A stretch of 64,000 nucleotides of DNA from Sutcliffiella horikoshii (GTDB taxonomy: Bacteria; Bacillota; Bacilli; Bacillales; Bacillaceae_I), in NCBI RefSeq assembly GCF_021991925.1, contig NZ_RXZI01000006.1, positions 124,001 through 188,000 on the forward strand, read 5' to 3'. The notes under the pieces are model-generated. The model did not search any database. It saw nothing but the letters and a program-made list of their open reading frames with translations, and was not told the DNA's origin. Below are positions 9,327 through 19,579 of the stretch, in pieces. The position numbers were made by a program, and so were the translations under genes. Each line of letters opens with the position of its first letter. Positions within the stretch are counted from its first letter, which is position 1.

Positions 9327-9984
9327 AACGAAGATAAAGTTCTGCGGAAACAAAAGTTTGGAAGATTATGAGGCTTCTGTGCAGACTGAGGCAGACTATA
9401 TAGGGTTCGTTTTTGCCGAAAGTAAGCGTCAAGTGAAAGTCGAAAAGGTGGCAAATTGGGTAGCGACCTTGCCGCCTCAGAAAAAGCTGCTCGTAGGGAT
9501 ATTTGTCAATCAAAGCAAAAAGGATATTCTACAAGCTGTCCGCACGGTACCCCTTGATATCATTCAGTGCCATGGGGATGAGGACCTGAATTTTATTAAA
9601 GAGTTAAAGGCATCTTGTGAGGTGAAGATTTGGAAAGTGATTCACCACGAAGATGAAACGAGCGTCGAGAAATTAAAACCGTTCCTTGGTTTGCTAGACG
9701 GATTTGTTATTGATAAAAAGAATGGAACTCAGTACGGCGGAACGGGAACAAGCTTCAACTGGGGCCACATACCACTCTATGCCAGGCTTTCCACCCAATA
9801 TAATATTCCATACTTAATTGCTGGTGGAATAAATGAGGAGACACTCCCGGAATTATTAACTTATGACCCACAAGGAATTGACTTATCAAGTGGGACGGAA
9901 GTGGATTTTGTTAAAAGTAAGGAAAAATTGAATCTGATAGAAAGTATGGTGAGGGAACATGACAAGCGTACAAACACCAGATAG
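9319..9984 (+). CDS. trpF: Phosphoribosylanthranilate isomerase
   Basis: TrpF isomerises phosphoribosylanthranilate to the substrate of TrpC. The 221-residue TIM barrel begins [17 protein letters not shown], which matches the family start with its catalytic cysteine (KFCG); [10 protein letters not shown]-like and GGTGTSFNW motifs and the C-terminal LAGGI-like loop (IAGGINEE) are present. An upstream start at 9304 is possible in the frame, but the ATG at 9319 has GGAGAGC close by and gives the ATG-TCTAA overlap with trpC that is typical here. It overlaps trpB by 26 bases. Confidence 0.93.
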   Translation: MSKTKIKFCGNKSLEDYEASVQTEADYIGFVFAESKRQVKVEKVANWVATLPPQKKLLVGIFVNQSKKDILQAVRTVPLDIIQCHGDEDLNFIKELKASCEVKIWKVIHHEDETSVEKLKPFLGLLDGFVIDKKNGTQYGGTGTSFNWGHIPLYARLSTQYNIPYLIAGGINEETLPELLTYDPQGIDLSSGTEVDFVKSKEKLNLIESMVREHDKRTNTR

Positions 9985-11158
9985 CTTTGGTAGATTTGGG
10001 GAGTTCGGGGGGAAATATGTACCTGAAACGTTGATGCTACCATTAGAAGAATTAGAACAAGGCTTAAAAGAGGCCCTGAAAGATCCAACCTTTCTAGAAG
10101 ACTATCATTATTACTTAAAAGAGTATTCAGGCAGACCTACCGCTTTAACGTTTGCTGAGAAACTTACTAGTCGAATTGGCGGAGCGAAAATCTACCTTAA
10201 GCGAGAAGATCTGAATCACACAGGTGCCCATAAGATAAATAATGCAATCGGCCAAGCTTTGCTTGCAAAACGCTTGGGTAAAAAGAAAATTATCGCGGAA
10301 ACTGGGGCTGGACAACATGGTGTAGCAGCCGCGACGGTTGCTGCCAAGTTCGGACTGGAGTGCAAGGTGTTCATGGGCGAGGAAGATATTGAGCGCCAGG
10401 CATTGAATGTATTTCGAATGAAGCTATTAGGAGCAGAAGTCATCCCTGCAACTAGCGGCAATAAAACGTTAAAAGATGCGACAAATGAAGCGATTCGTTA
10501 TTGGGTCCAACATTGTGAAGATCATTTCTATATGATTGGTTCTGTTGTTGGTCCGCATCCATACCCATATATGGTGCGTGAGTTTCAACGTGTGATCGGA
10601 GAAGAATCCAAACGGCAGTTCCAGACAAGAGAAGGCAGGTTGCCTGAAAAGATCATAGCTTGTGTGGGCGGAGGTTCCAATGCAATCGGAATGTTTGCTC
10701 CATTCGTGGACGACGATGTGGAACTTATCGGAGTGGAAGCGGCAGGGAAAGGCGTTGATACAACCCTTCACGCTGCAACGTTAACGAAAGGGACGAAGGG
10801 AGTTATTCATGGGTCCCTGACTTACCTGATTCAAGATGAAAACGGTCAGATTATAGAGCCATATTCGATTTCAGCGGGCCTTGACTATCCTGGTATCGGG
10901 CCAGAGCATGCATACCTTAAGGACAGCAACAGAGTACAATACCAAAGTGTAACAGATGAGGAAGCCTTAGAAGCGCTTCATATTTTAGCAAAAGAAGAAG
11001 GTATTATACCGGCAATCGAATCTGCCCATGCACTTGCAACGGCGTATAAAGAAGCGGAAAAATTGCCAAGAGATAAAACGATTCTCGTTTGTTTATCAGG
11101 ACGAGGAGATAAGGATGTTCATACACTAATGAATCGAATGGAGGGAACAGTGGAATGA
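9959..11158 (+). CDS. trpB: Tryptophan synthase beta chain
   Basis: TrpB is the PLP-dependent subunit that condenses indole with serine. The 399-residue protein has the PLP lysine in [10 protein letters not shown] (Lys92), the GAGQHGVA segment and the phosphate loop GGGSNAIG. The start [25 protein letters not shown] is the canonical N-terminus, and GTGAGGGAAC precedes the ATG. The stop overlaps the trpA start by four bases (ATGA), the usual arrangement for coupled synthesis of the two subunits of the alpha2-beta2 complex. Confidence 0.96.
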   Translation: MTSVQTPDSFGRFGEFGGKYVPETLMLPLEELEQGLKEALKDPTFLEDYHYYLKEYSGRPTALTFAEKLTSRIGGAKIYLKREDLNHTGAHKINNAIGQALLAKRLGKKKIIAETGAGQHGVAAATVAAKFGLECKVFMGEEDIERQALNVFRMKLLGAEVIPATSGNKTLKDATNEAIRYWVQHCEDHFYMIGSVVGPHPYPYMVREFQRVIGEESKRQFQTREGRLPEKIIACVGGGSNAIGMFAPFVDDDVELIGVEAAGKGVDTTLHAATLTKGTKGVIHGSLTYLIQDENGQIIEPYSISAGLDYPGIGPEHAYLKDSNRVQYQSVTDEEALEALHILAKEEGIIPAIESAHALATAYKEAEKLPRDKTILVCLSGRGDKDVHTLMNRMEGTVE

Positions 11159-11961
11159 GTACCTATCTAGAGCGATTACCTAAACATGAAAAGATGTTCA
11201 TTCCATTTATCATGTCCGGAGACCCTACCCCGGAACTCACAATAAAGCTTGCACTTCTTTTGGAGGAAGCAGGCGCATCTGTACTGGAGCTTGGGGTTCC
11301 ATACTCCGATCCGTTGGCGGACGGACCTGTCATCCAGCGTGCTTCCAAGCGTGCTTTGGCACACAAAACGACCATTACGAGTACGATGAAGCTTGCTGGA
11401 GAAATGAGGAGAAGAGGACTGAAAATTCCGATCATCCTCTTTACGTATTATAATCCTGTGTTACAATTAGGGGAAGAATCCTTTTTCGCTTTAGCGAAGC
11501 AAAATCAGGTCGACGGGCTCCTTATTCCTGACCTTCCTCTTGAAGAGAGCGGACGCATACGAGATAAATGTAGCGAACATGCTATAACATATATCTCACT
11601 TGTCTCTCCAACTTCAAAAGAAAGAATGGACAGGATCACAGAACATGCTCAAGGATTCCTTTACTGTATTTCTTCCCTTGGAGTGACAGGGGTGCGCAAG
11701 GAATTTTCCGAGGAGTTGTATACTTTTCTTGAAAAGGTTAAAAAGAAAAGTACCGTCCCGACTGCAGTAGGGTTCGGGATTGCAGAGAGTGAACACATAC
11801 AAACCTTAAAGCCATATTGTGACGGTTTTGTGGTGGGAAGTGCGCTCATTAAAATGATTGAACAAAAAGAAAAGCAATTTAAAGTTGATGAAGAACAGGC
11901 ATTGCAGGAATTAAAGCAACAAATAGAGGAGCTTATTTCTCCACTTTTAGCAGAAAGGTGA
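11155..11961 (+). CDS. trpA: Tryptophan synthase alpha chain
   Basis: TrpA cleaves indole-3-glycerol phosphate and channels the indole to TrpB. The catalytic glutamate and aspartate are in [15 protein letters not shown] (Glu45 and Asp56). The phosphate-binding loops [12 protein letters not shown] and VGFGI, then VVGSALI, appear in order. At 268 residues it is normal in length. It starts inside the trpB stop and is followed directly by hisC. Confidence 0.95.
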   Translation: MSTYLERLPKHEKMFIPFIMSGDPTPELTIKLALLLEEAGASVLELGVPYSDPLADGPVIQRASKRALAHKTTITSTMKLAGEMRRRGLKIPIILFTYYNPVLQLGEESFFALAKQNQVDGLLIPDLPLEESGRIRDKCSEHAITYISLVSPTSKERMDRITEHAQGFLYCISSLGVTGVRKEFSEELYTFLEKVKKKSTVPTAVGFGIAESEHIQTLKPYCDGFVVGSALIKMIEQKEKQFKVDEEQALQELKQQIEELISPLLAER

Positions 11962-11970
11962 ATGTTGAAG

Positions 11971-13065
11971 ATGGATGTTAAAGAACAACTGCTTAACTTA
12001 ACCCCGTATCAACCTGGAAAAACAATGGAAGAGGTCAAGAGGGAATTGGGTTTAGAGAAAATAGTGAAACTCGCTTCCAATGAAAATCCTTATGGCTGTT
12101 CGCCGTCCATCAATCAGGCATTGATGGCGGAGCTTAGCAAGTCAGCCACCTACCCGGATGGTTACGCAAGAGACCTGCGAGAAGTGCTTGCAGCTCAAAC
12201 AGGGGTAGGAGAAAAAGAACTTATTTTCGGTAATGGATCTGATGAGGTTATCCAAATTCTTGCCAGAGCGCTATTGAAACCAGGTAAGAATACGGTCATG
12301 CCAACGCCTTCTTTCCCTCAATACAAGCACAACGCCATTATAGAAGGCGCAGAAATAAGAGAAGTTCCATTGAAAGATGGTTATCACCAGCTGGATGAAA
12401 TGCTGAACTCTATTGATGAAAACACAGCTATCGTTTGGTTATGCAGTCCAAATAATCCTACAGGGACCTATATCGATGAGGAACTTCTTCTATCTTTTAT
12501 AAAAAAAGTACCTAGCCGCACGCTAATAGTGGTAGATGAAGCATACAAGGAATATGTGACAGCAGCGGATTACCCTGAAACGGTGAAGTTGCTAAAGGAT
12601 TATCCAAACCTTTTGATTACCCGTACTTTCTCGAAAGCATACGGCCTTGCAAGTTTCCGGATCGGATATGGCATAGCGAATGAGAAGCTTATTCGTCTGA
12701 TTGAACCTGCAAGGGAGCCTTTTAATACTAACTCCCTTGCACAAGTTGCTGCCAAGGCTGCAGTAGCAGACCAATCTTTTATCAATGAATGTGTATCCAA
12801 AAATAAAGAAGGGTTGGAGCAGTATTATTCTTTTTGCGAAGAAATGAAGCTTGCCTACTATCCTTCTGAGGGGAATTTCATTCTGATCGATTTCCAAACA
12901 GACTCCGATGTATTGTTTCAATACTTAATGAAAAAAGGATATATTGTGAGATCTGGAAAAGCTTTAGGATTCCCGACTTGCTTACGTATCACAGTCGGAA
13001 CACAGGAACAAAATGCAGAAATCATTTCTTATTTAAAAGAATTTAAAATGAAGCAAGCCATCTAA
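11971..13065 (+). CDS. hisC: Histidinol-phosphate aminotransferase
   Basis: HisC is a PLP aminotransferase of histidine synthesis. In B. subtilis it also transaminates precursors of phenylalanine and tyrosine, which explains its place in the aromatic operon. [28 protein letters not shown] and the PLP lysine in [18 protein letters not shown] are visible. I start at the ATG at 11971, about nine bases after AAAGGTG; an ATG at 11962 in the same frame is too close to that site. The gene follows trpA with almost no gap. Confidence 0.93.
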   Translation: MDVKEQLLNLTPYQPGKTMEEVKRELGLEKIVKLASNENPYGCSPSINQALMAELSKSATYPDGYARDLREVLAAQTGVGEKELIFGNGSDEVIQILARALLKPGKNTVMPTPSFPQYKHNAIIEGAEIREVPLKDGYHQLDEMLNSIDENTAIVWLCSPNNPTGTYIDEELLLSFIKKVPSRTLIVVDEAYKEYVTAADYPETVKLLKDYPNLLITRTFSKAYGLASFRIGYGIANEKLIRLIEPAREPFNTNSLAQVAAKAAVADQSFINECVSKNKEGLEQYYSFCEEMKLAYYPSEGNFILIDFQTDSDVLFQYLMKKGYIVRSGKALGFPTCLRITVGTQEQNAEIISYLKEFKMKQAI

Positions 13066-13091
13066 TAGAGAGGAGATATCCTCTCTATTTA
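13065..13091 (+). other. Hairpin between hisC and tyrA
   Basis: A perfect 10-bp stem, ATAGAGAGGA and TCCTCTCTAT around GATA, begins at the last base of the hisC stop codon. Only three T follow, so it is a weak terminator at best. It might lower expression of tyrA and aroA or protect the upstream mRNA end. Confidence 0.5.
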
Positions 13092-13122
13092 CATATACAT
13101 AGACATCAGGCGGTGAAGTGAC

Positions 13123-14235
13123 ATGAAAGGGAAAGTGTTAGTGATTGGCCTTGGGCTCATCGGTGGGTCGATAGCCCTTGCTATAAAGAAAGAACATCCT
13201 AATGCAGATATAATCGGGTACGATATTAATCTACAACAGGCAAAATTGGCGAAATCGTTGAAAGTCATTGATGAGTTCTGTGAAGAGTATGATACGGAAG
13301 CGAAACATGCAGACTTTATCGTCATTTCTGTACCTGTCATGCAGGCAAACGAAGTACTAAAGCGTTTAAGCAAGCTTACTTTCACGAAACCACAGGTTGT
13401 GATTACCGATGTAGGAAGCACAAAAAATAGTATTACAACTTTAGCGTCTACCCTTTTCCCCCAAGATAATGTTACATTCATAGGGGGACATCCAATGGCG
13501 GGATCACATAAAAGCGGAGTGATTGCTGCCAAAAGCCATCTTTTTGAAAATGCTTTTTATGTGCTTACTCCATTTAAGGAGGAAGCCAACCCAAAAGAGA
13601 TAGCCTTAACAAAAATGTGGCTTGCCGGTACGAAGGCCAATTTTATTACCATGTCAGCGGCAGAACACGATTTGGTGGCGGGAGTCATCAGCCATTTCCC
13701 TCATGTCGTGGCGGCTGGCCTTGTTCACCAGGCAGAAGACATGCAATCTGTTAATCCTTTTGTCTCAAGACTTGCAGCTGGTGGCTTTCGGGACATCACA
13801 AGGATCGCATCGAGCAACCCGACTATGTGGAAAGACATCTTGATACATAATAAAGAAACCATTTTATCACTCTTAAATCAATGGATGGAGCAAATGGAAG
13901 TCGTGAGGGACCACTTGTCACAAAATAACGAAGCCTTCTTGCTTGAATACTTCAGCAAGGCTAAGGAGTTCCGTGACGGCTTGCCGGTAAAGGCAAAGGG
14001 AGCAATACCATCCTTTTATGATTTGTACGTAGATGTTCCTGACTACCCTGGTATCATTTCTGAGATAACAGGCATTCTTGCAAAAGAAAAAATAAGCATC
14101 ACCAATATTCGGATCATGGAAACAAGAGAAGAGATTTATGGGGTGTTGAGACTTAGTTTCCAATCAGAGGACGATCGACAATCTGCAGAAATATGTTTAC
14201 GGAAATACACCATGTACGAAACATATATTGTTTAG
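13123..14235 (+). CDS. tyrA: Prephenate dehydrogenase with ACT domain
   Basis: TyrA oxidatively decarboxylates prephenate to 4-hydroxyphenylpyruvate with NAD, committing it to tyrosine. The N-terminal Rossmann loop is VIGLGLIGGS (residues 8-16), and the substrate-binding GGHPMAGSH follows. The C-terminal part from about residue 300 (YVDVPDYPGIISEITGIL) is an ACT domain, expected to sense tyrosine. At 370 residues it has the length of the Bacillus enzyme. It lies after the hisC hairpin and 15 bases before aroA. Confidence 0.94.
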   Translation: MKGKVLVIGLGLIGGSIALAIKKEHPNADIIGYDINLQQAKLAKSLKVIDEFCEEYDTEAKHADFIVISVPVMQANEVLKRLSKLTFTKPQVVITDVGSTKNSITTLASTLFPQDNVTFIGGHPMAGSHKSGVIAAKSHLFENAFYVLTPFKEEANPKEIALTKMWLAGTKANFITMSAAEHDLVAGVISHFPHVVAAGLVHQAEDMQSVNPFVSRLAAGGFRDITRIASSNPTMWKDILIHNKETILSLLNQWMEQMEVVRDHLSQNNEAFLLEYFSKAKEFRDGLPVKAKGAIPSFYDLYVDVPDYPGIISEITGILAKEKISITNIRIMETREEIYGVLRLSFQSEDDRQSAEICLRKYTMYETYIV

Positions 14236-14250
14236 TTAGGAGAGAGTGTA

Positions 14251-15543
14251 ATGAAAAAACTTACAGGTACAGTAAGTGGGTTGAAAGGAACCATACAGAT
14301 TCCAGGAGATAAATCGATATCTCACCGTTCCGTCATGTTTGGTTCCATGGCTAGTGGCAAAACAACAGTGGAAAATTTCCTTCCTGGTGATGACTGTCTA
14401 AGTACGATCAGTTGTTTCTCCAAACTTGGCGTGAAGATTGAACAGGACGGCTCTAATGTGACGGTATATGGAAAGGGATTGAAAGGACTGAAAGAGTCAT
14501 CAGAAATATTGGATGTAGGAAACTCAGGAACAACAGCCAGGTTAATGATGGGGATTCTCTCCGGCTTACCTTTTCACTCTGTGCTGATAGGGGACGAGTC
14601 TATCGCTAAAAGACCAATGAAGCGGGTTACTGTTCCATTGCGTGACATGGGAGCTAGGATACAAGGGAACCAGGATGGCAATTTCACGCCCATCTCTATT
14701 CAAGGTGGAGGTTTAACCGGCCTTGAATACGTGTCACCTGTAGCAAGCGCACAAGTGAAATCTGCCATTCTTTTGGCAGGGTTGCAGGCAGAAGGGGTAA
14801 CGAGCGTCAAGGAACCTTTTAAATCTCGCGACCATACGGAGAGGATGCTACGGGCGTTTGGTGTGGACGTTTCAGAAGGGGAAGGCGGAAAGGTGAGTGT
14901 AGCTGGCGGTCAAGAGTTGGTTTCCGACCTTCACATTGTCGTTCCTGGAGACATCTCGTCAGCTGCCTTTTTCTTAGTGGCAGGTGCGATTGTGCCGCAA
15001 AGCAAGCTAACGTTGCAACGAGTCGGGTTGAATCCTACTCGAACAGGTATATTGGAAGTGCTGAAGAATATGGGGGCGAGCCTTTCCTATTCCAATGTTG
15101 TAGAGGATGGTCCGGAACCATATGCTGATATTACAGTGGAAACTTCAGATCTTAATGGAGTGGAAATTAGCGGAGACATCATTCCGCGGTTGATAGATGA
15201 AGTGCCGATCATCGCTTTGATGGCGACGCAAGCGGAAGGGACAACCATCATCAAGGATGCGGAAGAGCTGAAGGTAAAAGAAACAAACCGTATCGATACA
15301 GTCGTGAACGAGTTGAAAAAACTCGGAGCAGACATAGAAGCAACAGAGGACGGCATGATTATAAAGGGCAAAACAAAGTTGCATGGCGGCACCCTTGATA
15401 GCTACGGGGACCACCGGATAGGCATGATGGGGGCCATTGCAAGCTTGATTGCGGATGGAGAGACAATCCTTCAAAATGATATAGCTATCAACGTTTCCTA
15501 CCCAAGCTTCTTTGAGCATATGGAGAGTTTGAGAAGAGGGTAA
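14251..15543 (+). CDS. aroA: 3-phosphoshikimate 1-carboxyvinyltransferase (EPSP synthase)
   Basis: This enzyme adds enolpyruvate to shikimate 3-phosphate; it is named aroE in B. subtilis. The 430-residue protein begins with [20 protein letters not shown], holding the substrate lysine and arginine. It also has [16 protein letters not shown], the loop hit by glyphosate in sensitive enzymes, then LRDMGA and the ETNRIDT and DHRIGM motifs. It is the last gene of the supraoperon and is followed by a short GC-rich hairpin. Confidence 0.95.
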   Translation: MKKLTGTVSGLKGTIQIPGDKSISHRSVMFGSMASGKTTVENFLPGDDCLSTISCFSKLGVKIEQDGSNVTVYGKGLKGLKESSEILDVGNSGTTARLMMGILSGLPFHSVLIGDESIAKRPMKRVTVPLRDMGARIQGNQDGNFTPISIQGGGLTGLEYVSPVASAQVKSAILLAGLQAEGVTSVKEPFKSRDHTERMLRAFGVDVSEGEGGKVSVAGGQELVSDLHIVVPGDISSAAFFLVAGAIVPQSKLTLQRVGLNPTRTGILEVLKNMGASLSYSNVVEDGPEPYADITVETSDLNGVEISGDIIPRLIDEVPIIALMATQAEGTTIIKDAEELKVKETNRIDTVVNELKKLGADIEATEDGMIIKGKTKLHGGTLDSYGDHRIGMMGAIASLIADGETILQNDIAINVSYPSFFEHMESLRRG

Positions 15544-15554
15544 CGAAGATGAGG

Positions 15555-15579
15555 GGGTCCATGGTGGTGGGCCCTTTTA
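15555..15579 (+). terminator. Possible terminator of the aro-trp supraoperon
   Basis: GGGTCC at 15555-15560 can pair with GGGCCC at 15569-15574, with one G-U pair, over an 8-base loop. TTTT follows. The stem is short but GC-rich and begins 11 bases after aroA. Confidence 0.55.
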
Positions 15580-15644
15580 GTTTGCTGTATTTTTTTGCTT
15601 TAGCCCTCGGATCTAGAAGGTGGGGGTATATGAAGAGTTTTGGG

Positions 15645-15775
15645 CGCGGATGATTACAACGGTTCGCCCGTAAAATCTTATTTTCGCCCGTAAGTTGAGA
15701 TTATCGCCCAATAAGTCCTTAGAATCGCCCGTAAATCCAAATTTTCGCCCGATTTAGATCTAAAATAGCCCGAAT
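15645..15775. repeat. 20-21-bp phased array, word CGCCCG(TAA)
   Basis: Within the 372-base gap after aroA, CGCCCG or a close variant starts at 15665, 15685, 15705, 15726, 15746 and 15767, with a weaker copy (CGCGGA) at 15645. Spacings are 20 or 21 bases. Four of the copies continue as CGCCCGTAA or CGCCCAATAA, and the rest of each unit is AT-rich and variable. No gene or known RNA is visible in the gap. Confidence 0.75.
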
Positions 15776-15915
15776 CCGAAAATGGTACCGCGAGGGGGTA
15801 TGTCGGTTATCTAGCAATTCCCCAATATTTTCTTACCTTCAATCACCAAGTACATAGAATATATCCCCCTTCTCAAGCATAGCTTGTCTTAAGACGAATA
15901 TAAGAGGGGGATGCT

Positions 15916-16827
15916 ATGGAATATATTATGGAAGCAGCAAATATGGTCAAGAACAATAACTCACTCCTCAAAAGCAACATACTCGTGAAAAACAATAAAG
16001 TCCATTATATGAAAGAAGGACCTTTTACGAGTTCACGTTCCATGAGAATGGATATTTCCCCTTATGTGCTGACACCCGGCCATGTCATGATTGTAGATAA
16101 CCTTGAACAGATGCCCTTTCTGGACTTTAAGCAATACATCACTGAGAACTATCTGAAAAAAGGCTGTACAACCCTTCTCTCCTTGATAACCATCCAACGA
16201 GAACAAGATCTTTTGCCCGCACTCAAAAAAGCCAGGACCAATTTATTGAATAGCCCTTTAGATTATTATTTTGCCGTGAGGATTCCCCTGAAAAGACTGA
16301 CAGCATCTTTTGCGAGGCAATGTAGACGCCAAAAAATCTCGGCTGTCTTTCTGCAAATGGAGGATGATAGTGAATTTCCATCCATTCCATGGGGCTGGGT
16401 CAAGGATAGCCTTTATCAGTTCCCGATAACCTTCTTGCCGTGTTGGCAGAACCTCACCTCCTCCAAGAAAGCGAAGAAGAAAAAAGAGTGGAAAGTAATG
16501 ATGAAAAAAGAAAGGTTGTCCCATTCCATCCATTGTCCGGAAGCCGGAAAGCCCCTTGATTTAGACCTTCTCATGAAAATTGGTATCTATCCAACTAAAG
16601 GAGAATTGAGGGTTGGTGGAGAATTAGACTATAATCTCTATTTGTCACCCGAGGGCCATATTATTGAAACTATTGAAAATCTGGATTATGATAGTCATAT
16701 TCCAGAAGTTACGGTCAATAAAGGTACCATTATCAGAGTTGGCGAGGATGTTTTATTCCGACCCGGTTTTGGTAATGAATGTACGGTGACAATGCCCGGA
16801 CATTTCTTGCTGAACGAGAAGGTTTAG
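15916..16827 (+). CDS. Amidohydrolase-like protein lacking metal ligands
   Basis: I do not know a named homologue. The 303-residue protein looks like the outer sandwich domain of dihydroorotase-type amidohydrolases at both ends: NILVKNNKVHYM then MDISPYVLTPGHVMIVDN near residue 45-62, and near the C-terminus VNKGTIIRVGEDVLFRPG. In active enzymes the PGFIDxHxH motif carries two metal histidines; here the matching positions are Val60 and Asn62. The middle is too short for a full TIM barrel. AGAGGGGGATGCT precedes the ATG. It lies between the aro operon and ypiA. The fold is inferred by eye only. Confidence 0.6.
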   Translation: MEYIMEAANMVKNNNSLLKSNILVKNNKVHYMKEGPFTSSRSMRMDISPYVLTPGHVMIVDNLEQMPFLDFKQYITENYLKKGCTTLLSLITIQREQDLLPALKKARTNLLNSPLDYYFAVRIPLKRLTASFARQCRRQKISAVFLQMEDDSEFPSIPWGWVKDSLYQFPITFLPCWQNLTSSKKAKKKKEWKVMMKKERLSHSIHCPEAGKPLDLDLLMKIGIYPTKGELRVGGELDYNLYLSPEGHIIETIENLDYDSHIPEVTVNKGTIIRVGEDVLFRPGFGNECTVTMPGHFLLNEKV

Positions 16828-16890
16828 AAATAGAAATGCTGTTTCCGGCCGGCGGGACTCTAGGATTTTAAAACGAAGGGAAGTAGTATT

Positions 16891-18150
16891 TTGTCTTACA
16901 CAGTAATCGATCAAGCTTTAGAACTAATAGATAATGGAGAAATCGAAAAAGGACTTTCCTTGTTGAAAGAGAATGAAACTAAGTTCGGGGAAGAGGACCT
17001 GTTCCAGACTGCACAGATCTATCAGCAGCTGGGAATGCTAGAAGATGCCAAGGAACTTTTCAAGAACCTCCTTTACCAATTTCCGAATGAATCAGATCTG
17101 ATCATTTCTTTGGCGGAAGTACACATCGATCTGGATGAAGAAGACGAAGCGATGGGCTTGCTTGAAAATATTTCGGAAGAGGACGATGTTTATGTCCAGT
17201 CCCTGCTTCTTTTGGCAGATCTTTATCAGGCACAGGGATTATACGAAGTGAGTGAGCAGAAATTGCTTGCTGCCAAAAAGCTTGCTCCCAATGAACCAAT
17301 TATCAGTCTGGCACTTGGAGAGGTATATTTATCCCAAGGTGATTATAAAAAAGCCATTCCATTTTATCAATCAGTACTTCCACATGCAGATGAACTAGAC
17401 TTCTCCTTACAAGAAAGATTGGCGGAATGCTACAGTGCCACAGGCCAATTTGAAGAGGCGATGCCTTATTTCGACCAGGCGTTGCAAAAAGAGTTGAAAA
17501 TTGACGTATTATTTCAATACGGTTTTACCGCTTTTCAGGCAGGATATTTCAAGACAAGTATCGAAAAACTTAATCAGGTAAAAGAATTGGATTATGAATA
17601 CTCCTCTCTTTATCTGTATCTTGCAAAAGCATATGAGCATGAAGGACTATTGGAAGACAGCCTGCGCGTTGCAAAAGAAGGTTTGGCAGTAAATGAATAT
17701 AACAAAGAATTGCAGGTTTATGGAGCAAAGGTGGCAATGAAACAACAGAATGTTGAGGAAGCCGAAAAATTGCTAAGGGAAGCCATTGCCATTGATCCAG
17801 GTTATGTAGAAGCAGCTTTAACACTAACGAAAATCTTCTTGCAGGAAGAACGCTATGAAGATGTTATAGACTGCCTGAAAGAACTTATCAACTTTGGTGA
17901 AACAGATCCTCAGTACGATTGGGACCTGGCCGTCGCTTACCAAAAAACAGAAAGATATTCTGATGCATTAAACCATTACCGTCATGCATATACTTCTTTT
18001 AAAGATGACAGCAGCTTCCTTTATGATTATGCACACTTTTTATTAGAGGAAGGGAAACGAGAAGAAGCAAAGCCGCTTTTTGAGAAACTAATACAACTAG
18101 ACCCAACCAACATAGAGTTGCAGGATCTGTATTTAAATTTACAAGAGTAG
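16891..18150 (+). CDS. ypiA: Tetratricopeptide repeat protein YpiA
   Basis: This 419-residue soluble protein is built almost wholly of tetratricopeptide repeats; helical pairs with spaced A/G-Y-A positions recur about every 34 residues (for example [20 protein letters not shown]). Such repeats are protein-binding scaffolds. It matches YpiA of B. subtilis in size and place. It starts at TTG 16891, with GAAGGGAAG upstream. ypiB follows after 32 bases, so the two are likely cotranscribed; ypiB family proteins act in control of cell wall synthesis, and YpiA may work in the same process, but this is inference. Confidence 0.85.
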   Translation: MSYTVIDQALELIDNGEIEKGLSLLKENETKFGEEDLFQTAQIYQQLGMLEDAKELFKNLLYQFPNESDLIISLAEVHIDLDEEDEAMGLLENISEEDDVYVQSLLLLADLYQAQGLYEVSEQKLLAAKKLAPNEPIISLALGEVYLSQGDYKKAIPFYQSVLPHADELDFSLQERLAECYSATGQFEEAMPYFDQALQKELKIDVLFQYGFTAFQAGYFKTSIEKLNQVKELDYEYSSLYLYLAKAYEHEGLLEDSLRVAKEGLAVNEYNKELQVYGAKVAMKQQNVEEAEKLLREAIAIDPGYVEAALTLTKIFLQEERYEDVIDCLKELINFGETDPQYDWDLAVAYQKTERYSDALNHYRHAYTSFKDDSSFLYDYAHFLLEEGKREEAKPLFEKLIQLDPTNIELQDLYLNLQE

Positions 18151-18182
18151 GGAATATTCTACGCAGAGGAGGGACGATAGTT

Positions 18183-18719
18183 GTGGCTACCCCTGTATCT
18201 GTCAACGAGAAGAAGGACTTTATAAGGTGGTTCTTGGGAAACTATCAGTTAAAAAGACGTGAATGTGTATGGATTTTAAACTATTTGATGAGTCATGACC
18301 AGTTGATGAAGAAAGTTCACTTTGTCGAGCAAGCCCAATTTTGCCCACGCGGTATTATCATGTCAACCCATTGTGTAGAAGAAGTGCCGTTCCGATTCTA
18401 TAAAGAAAATGTCATGACAACAGATGCTGAAAAGTCCTTTCATGATATTAGGCTCAATCGAGATGAGGACATCTACATCCAATTGAATTTCCGTTCTGTT
18501 TATCACTCGCCTCAATATGCTGCGGTGCTTGAGGATAATCCTTTTATGCCAAAGCAGTCCCAAATCAATGAGAAGGACCGGATCCTCGCAGAACGGATGC
18601 TAGAGGAGTCCATTTACACCTTCCAAAAAGAGAAACTGCTTAAAATGATTGACGATGCCCTTGATCGACAGGACGAAGATGCATTTCGGAAATTGACAAG
18701 TCAATTGAAGAGACTATAA
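18183..18719 (+). CDS. ypiB: YpiB/ReoY family protein (UPF0302)
   Basis: The 178-residue protein belongs to the YpiB family. The Listeria member, ReoY, is needed for ClpCP-dependent breakdown of MurA, the first enzyme of peptidoglycan synthesis; a similar role here is inferred from family. The N-terminal region ([34 protein letters not shown]) is characteristic. It starts at GTG 18183 behind GAGGAGGGAC. It lies in the order ypiA-ypiB-ypiF-qcrABC as in B. subtilis, and ends at a strong terminator. Confidence 0.88.
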   Translation: MATPVSVNEKKDFIRWFLGNYQLKRRECVWILNYLMSHDQLMKKVHFVEQAQFCPRGIIMSTHCVEEVPFRFYKENVMTTDAEKSFHDIRLNRDEDIYIQLNFRSVYHSPQYAAVLEDNPFMPKQSQINEKDRILAERMLEESIYTFQKEKLLKMIDDALDRQDEDAFRKLTSQLKRL

Positions 18720-18729
18720 GTTTCCTTCA

Positions 18730-18756
18730 CCCCCAATTCATCAATTGGGGGTTTTT
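18730..18756 (+). terminator. ypiAB terminator
   Basis: CCCCCAATT and AATTGGGGG form a 9-bp stem with a CATC loop, followed by five T. Confidence 0.88.
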
Positions 18757-18786
18757 ATTTGCTTCTAAAGCTTTCAAAGATCATGC

Positions 18787-18837
18787 GTTCTTTAAAATAT
18801 TTGACCTCTACAAGTACAGAACTTATATTTAAAGAAC
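18787..18837 (+). promoter_or_regulatory. ypiF promoter flanked by a 10-bp inverted repeat
   Basis: TTGACC at 18801-18806, 17 bases, then TATATT at 18824-18829 is a good sigma-A promoter for ypiF. It is framed by a perfect inverted repeat, GTTCTTTAAA at 18787-18796 and TTTAAAGAAC at 18828-18837. A dimeric repressor could bind both arms, or the DNA could form a cruciform over the promoter. Confidence 0.6.
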
Positions 18838-18873
18838 GACACTAAATCCAAAGAGAAAGAGCTGAAATCACTC

Positions 18874-19332
18874 ATGAAATGGACAAGCAAGGATATCACC
18901 CAATACGTACAAGCAAAAGAATATATTGATACCGTCATCATTCCCCTTATGCCAATCAGCTTCAGTGACAACATCAAAACGATCGCGTCCCATGGTGAGT
19001 ATATAAACATATTGAGTCATGAATTAGAAAGGCAATTTAAAGGGAGAGTGATATTATTACCTTCTTACACCTATATAGAATCAGACTTACCGGAGAACAA
19101 AGTCAACCAATTGAATAATTTAAGTCTACATATTAAAAAGGATAATATTAAACATGTTTTCCTTATGACCTCCGACGCTTCCTGGAGCCAGTCAGAACAA
19201 GAGCTTGAAGGAAAACTAGTTAGGTTGCCTGCGATCCCGCTGGAGGATATGGAAGAAAAGTACAAAAAGAAAATCATCCAGGATCAAATGAATCAACTAC
19301 TGCCGATGTTCATTCAAAAATGGCAAGACTAA
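18874..19332 (+). CDS. ypiF: YpiF family protein (DUF2487)
   Basis: This 152-residue soluble protein matches YpiF of B. subtilis in sequence style and position just upstream of qcrABC. It begins MKWTSKDITQYVQAKEYIDTVIIPLMPIS and has no signal peptide, membrane segment or known catalytic motif. The ribosome site is weak: no clear purine-rich block lies before the ATG at 18874. Function is not known. Proximity to the cytochrome bc operon is conserved in Bacillus, but a separate qcrA promoter makes a shared transcript uncertain. Confidence 0.82.
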   Translation: MKWTSKDITQYVQAKEYIDTVIIPLMPISFSDNIKTIASHGEYINILSHELERQFKGRVILLPSYTYIESDLPENKVNQLNNLSLHIKKDNIKHVFLMTSDASWSQSEQELEGKLVRLPAIPLEDMEEKYKKKIIQDQMNQLLPMFIQKWQD

Positions 19333-19473
19333 AAGTGCCAGAAATTGCACAAAATACCCCCAAAGGGACCCTTGTAAGCAAAATGATATTAAAAAAGCAA
19401 TAGAAATGAGAAAATATTTTCAAAGTATCTGAAATAAGTCACAACCTTGCCATTTTTTCGGGTCAGGAGATTA

Positions 19474-19502
19474 TTGACCTTGGGACAAGATTGATATATC
19501 AT
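19474..19502 (+). promoter_or_regulatory. qcrA promoter
   Basis: TTGACC at 19474-19479 and TATCAT at 19497-19502 are 17 bases apart, about 80 bases before qcrA. The preceding 140 bases hold no gene. Control by Spo0A, AbrB or CcpA, known in B. subtilis, cannot be judged here. Confidence 0.6.
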
Positions 19503-19579
19503 GAGAATGTCCTAGTTTTCTATGTGTTATCATCTACTGTCCGTATGGACTTAGTTCTTTCTATAGAGGGGGGAAAACA

